From NCBI GenBank assembly GCA_017522255.1, contig JAFWZP010000031.1, positions 1 to 64,000 of the forward strand: a stretch of 64,000 bases of DNA, read 5' to 3'. The notes below the pieces were generated by a model, which worked only from the letters and a program-made list of their open reading frames with translations, was not told the origin of the DNA and searched no databases. The stretch's first letter is position 1, and each line of letters begins with the position of its first letter. This stretch comes from Bacteroidales bacterium (GTDB lineage Bacteria; Bacteroidota; Bacteroidia; Bacteroidales; P3). Positions 63,095-64,000 of the stretch are shown in pieces. The position numbers and the translations under genes were made by a program.

Positions 63095-64000
63095 ATGAAA
63101 AAAGTAATTACAGCGACATTGATATTGACAATGTCTGTTTTGAACCTGATTGCGGTTAACGCATATCCACATTTAGTATCATTTACCCAACCCGACAACA
63201 ACATCGTATCAATATATATCAAAGGCGATGAAAAAGTCCATTGGATGGAAAGCGAAGATGGCTATTCGCTACTATACAACAACAATGGCTATTTGGTATA
63301 TGCCATGCAAAACGAAAAAGGCGAGATGGTGCCCTCCAACATAGTGGCACGCAACCAAGCCTCACGCACAGCCGAAGCCAAAGCCTTTTTGGCCAACACT
63401 CCAAAATATTTGCGATACACCAAAAGCCAAATCAACGATATGACACAGATATGGCAAATGGTGGACAACCAAAAGCAAAAAGGCACTAATGTTACCACCG
63501 GCGAAGTTCGATTGCTGCTTATACTCATGCAATTTACCGACCGCACAATGGTGCGTAGCAAAAACGATTTTACCAATCTTTTTAATCAAGTAAACTATAG
63601 TGCCAACGGAGCTACGGGCAGTGTACACGACTTCTATTATGCCAACTCCTACGGCAAGTTATCGCTCACCTTTGATGTGGTAGGCCCCTACACCACCAAC
63701 CGCGAAACAGCATACTATGGCAACCGCAACGGTGGCTATCAAGCCTTTGCCAAAGAAGCCATAAATGCTGCCGCCCCCGATGTAGACTACTCTGACTACG
63801 ACAACAACGGCGATGGCGAAATGGACGGGCTACATATAATATTCGCCGGCTTTGGCGAAGAGTCTACCGGCAATGCCGACCTTATATGGTCGCACAAAAG
63901 TGTGATATCGCCAGCCTTACGCCACGATGGTATCAATATTACAAAATATTCTTGCTCGCCTGAATTGCGAGGCTCGTCGGGCAGCAACATCACACGCATA
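63095..64000 (+). CDS. M6-family metalloprotease, truncated by window end
   Basis: The frame is open from ATG 63095 to the end of the window (302 codons seen, gene incomplete). A signal peptide (MKKVITATLILTMSVLNLIA) leads to an N-terminal propeptide with YLVYAMQNEKGEMVPSNIVA. The M6-type catalytic domain begins with LLLILMQFTDRTM and continues SVHDFYYANSYGKLSLTFDV, DYDNNGDGEMDGLHIIFAG. The HExxH zinc site would lie beyond the window. A secreted protease, possibly with a type IX sorting domain at its unseen C-terminus. Confidence 0.85.
   Translation, partial: MKKVITATLILTMSVLNLIAVNAYPHLVSFTQPDNNIVSIYIKGDEKVHWMESEDGYSLLYNNNGYLVYAMQNEKGEMVPSNIVARNQASRTAEAKAFLANTPKYLRYTKSQINDMTQIWQMVDNQKQKGTNVTTGEVRLLLILMQFTDRTMVRSKNDFTNLFNQVNYSANGATGSVHDFYYANSYGKLSLTFDVVGPYTTNRETAYYGNRNGGYQAFAKEAINAAAPDVDYSDYDNNGDGEMDGLHIIFAGFGEESTGNADLIWSHKSVISPALRHDGINITKYSCSPELRGSSGSNITRI

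Overview
The window is chromosomal DNA of a member of the Bacteroidota, most likely order Bacteroidales. The evidence is AT-rich sequence, many promoters of the TTG-N20-TAnnTTTG type, lipoproteins and secreted proteins with Bacteroidales-type signal peptides, and families typical of that group (DUF4199, DUF2851, FISUMP, HU-like histone, DUF819, a fused GT2/polyprenyl sugar-transferase protein). I cannot name a genus from sequence alone.

Region 1 (about 1-17,300) is an accessory defence island, almost all on the minus strand. From right to left it holds a split fic gene; a 2-kb insert inside it (MnmE C-terminal fragment, nucleoside-deoxyribosyltransferase-like protein, alcohol-dehydrogenase fragment, XRE regulator, truncated C5 DNA methyltransferase); a small unknown plus-strand gene; and a tight run of eight genes. 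That run is a nuclease-methyltransferase fusion (HsdM-like), HsdS, an unknown protein, an OLD-like ATPase/TOPRIM nuclease, TcmP, a DUF5131 three-Cys protein, a GIY-YIG nuclease and a TIGR02391/Ymh-type protein. A YhcG-type PD-(D/E)XK nuclease lies at the left edge. Short exact direct repeats flank the YhcG gene (53 bp) and the insert in fic (63 bp), and a diverged longer repeat brackets the fic block. A 1.3-kb repeat-rich non-coding stretch (15.8-17.3 kb) closes the island.

Region 2 (17,351-41,273) is core chromosome, mostly minus strand: DUF819 membrane protein, plsX-rpmF-yceD, rpsP, nfeD, a dipeptidase, SPOR protein, universal stress protein, mtgA-xerD, several cell-surface glycan enzymes (GT2, GT4-like, HAD heptose-phosphate-type phosphatase, fused GT2/sugar transferase), an MBL-fold hydrolase, DUF2851, a SUMF1-type lipoprotein and an HU-family protein.

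Region 3 (42,029-64,000) is also core, mostly plus strand: hutH, an OmpA-family protein, a DUF4136 lipoprotein, tRNA-Glu(CTC), pyrE, a NUDIX hydrolase, a GT9 heptosyltransferase, sufS, rpsF-rpsR-rplI, a sigma-54 activator overlapping aroA, an outer-membrane beta-barrel protein, nadK, yeiH, tRNA-Gly(GCC), ligA, and the start of an M6-family metalloprotease cut by the window end. Several intergenic regions carry 22-bp-period tandem arrays or dispersed palindromic repeats.

The most notable observation is the fic locus. A 2,027-bp segment splits it between two exact 63-bp repeats that code in frame for the Fic flap. This yields two in-frame chimeric ORFs, and simple recombination between the repeats would restore an intact 441-codon fic. 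The eight-gene defence run is the best candidate for an undescribed composite system. The functions here are read from motifs by eye; no database search was run.
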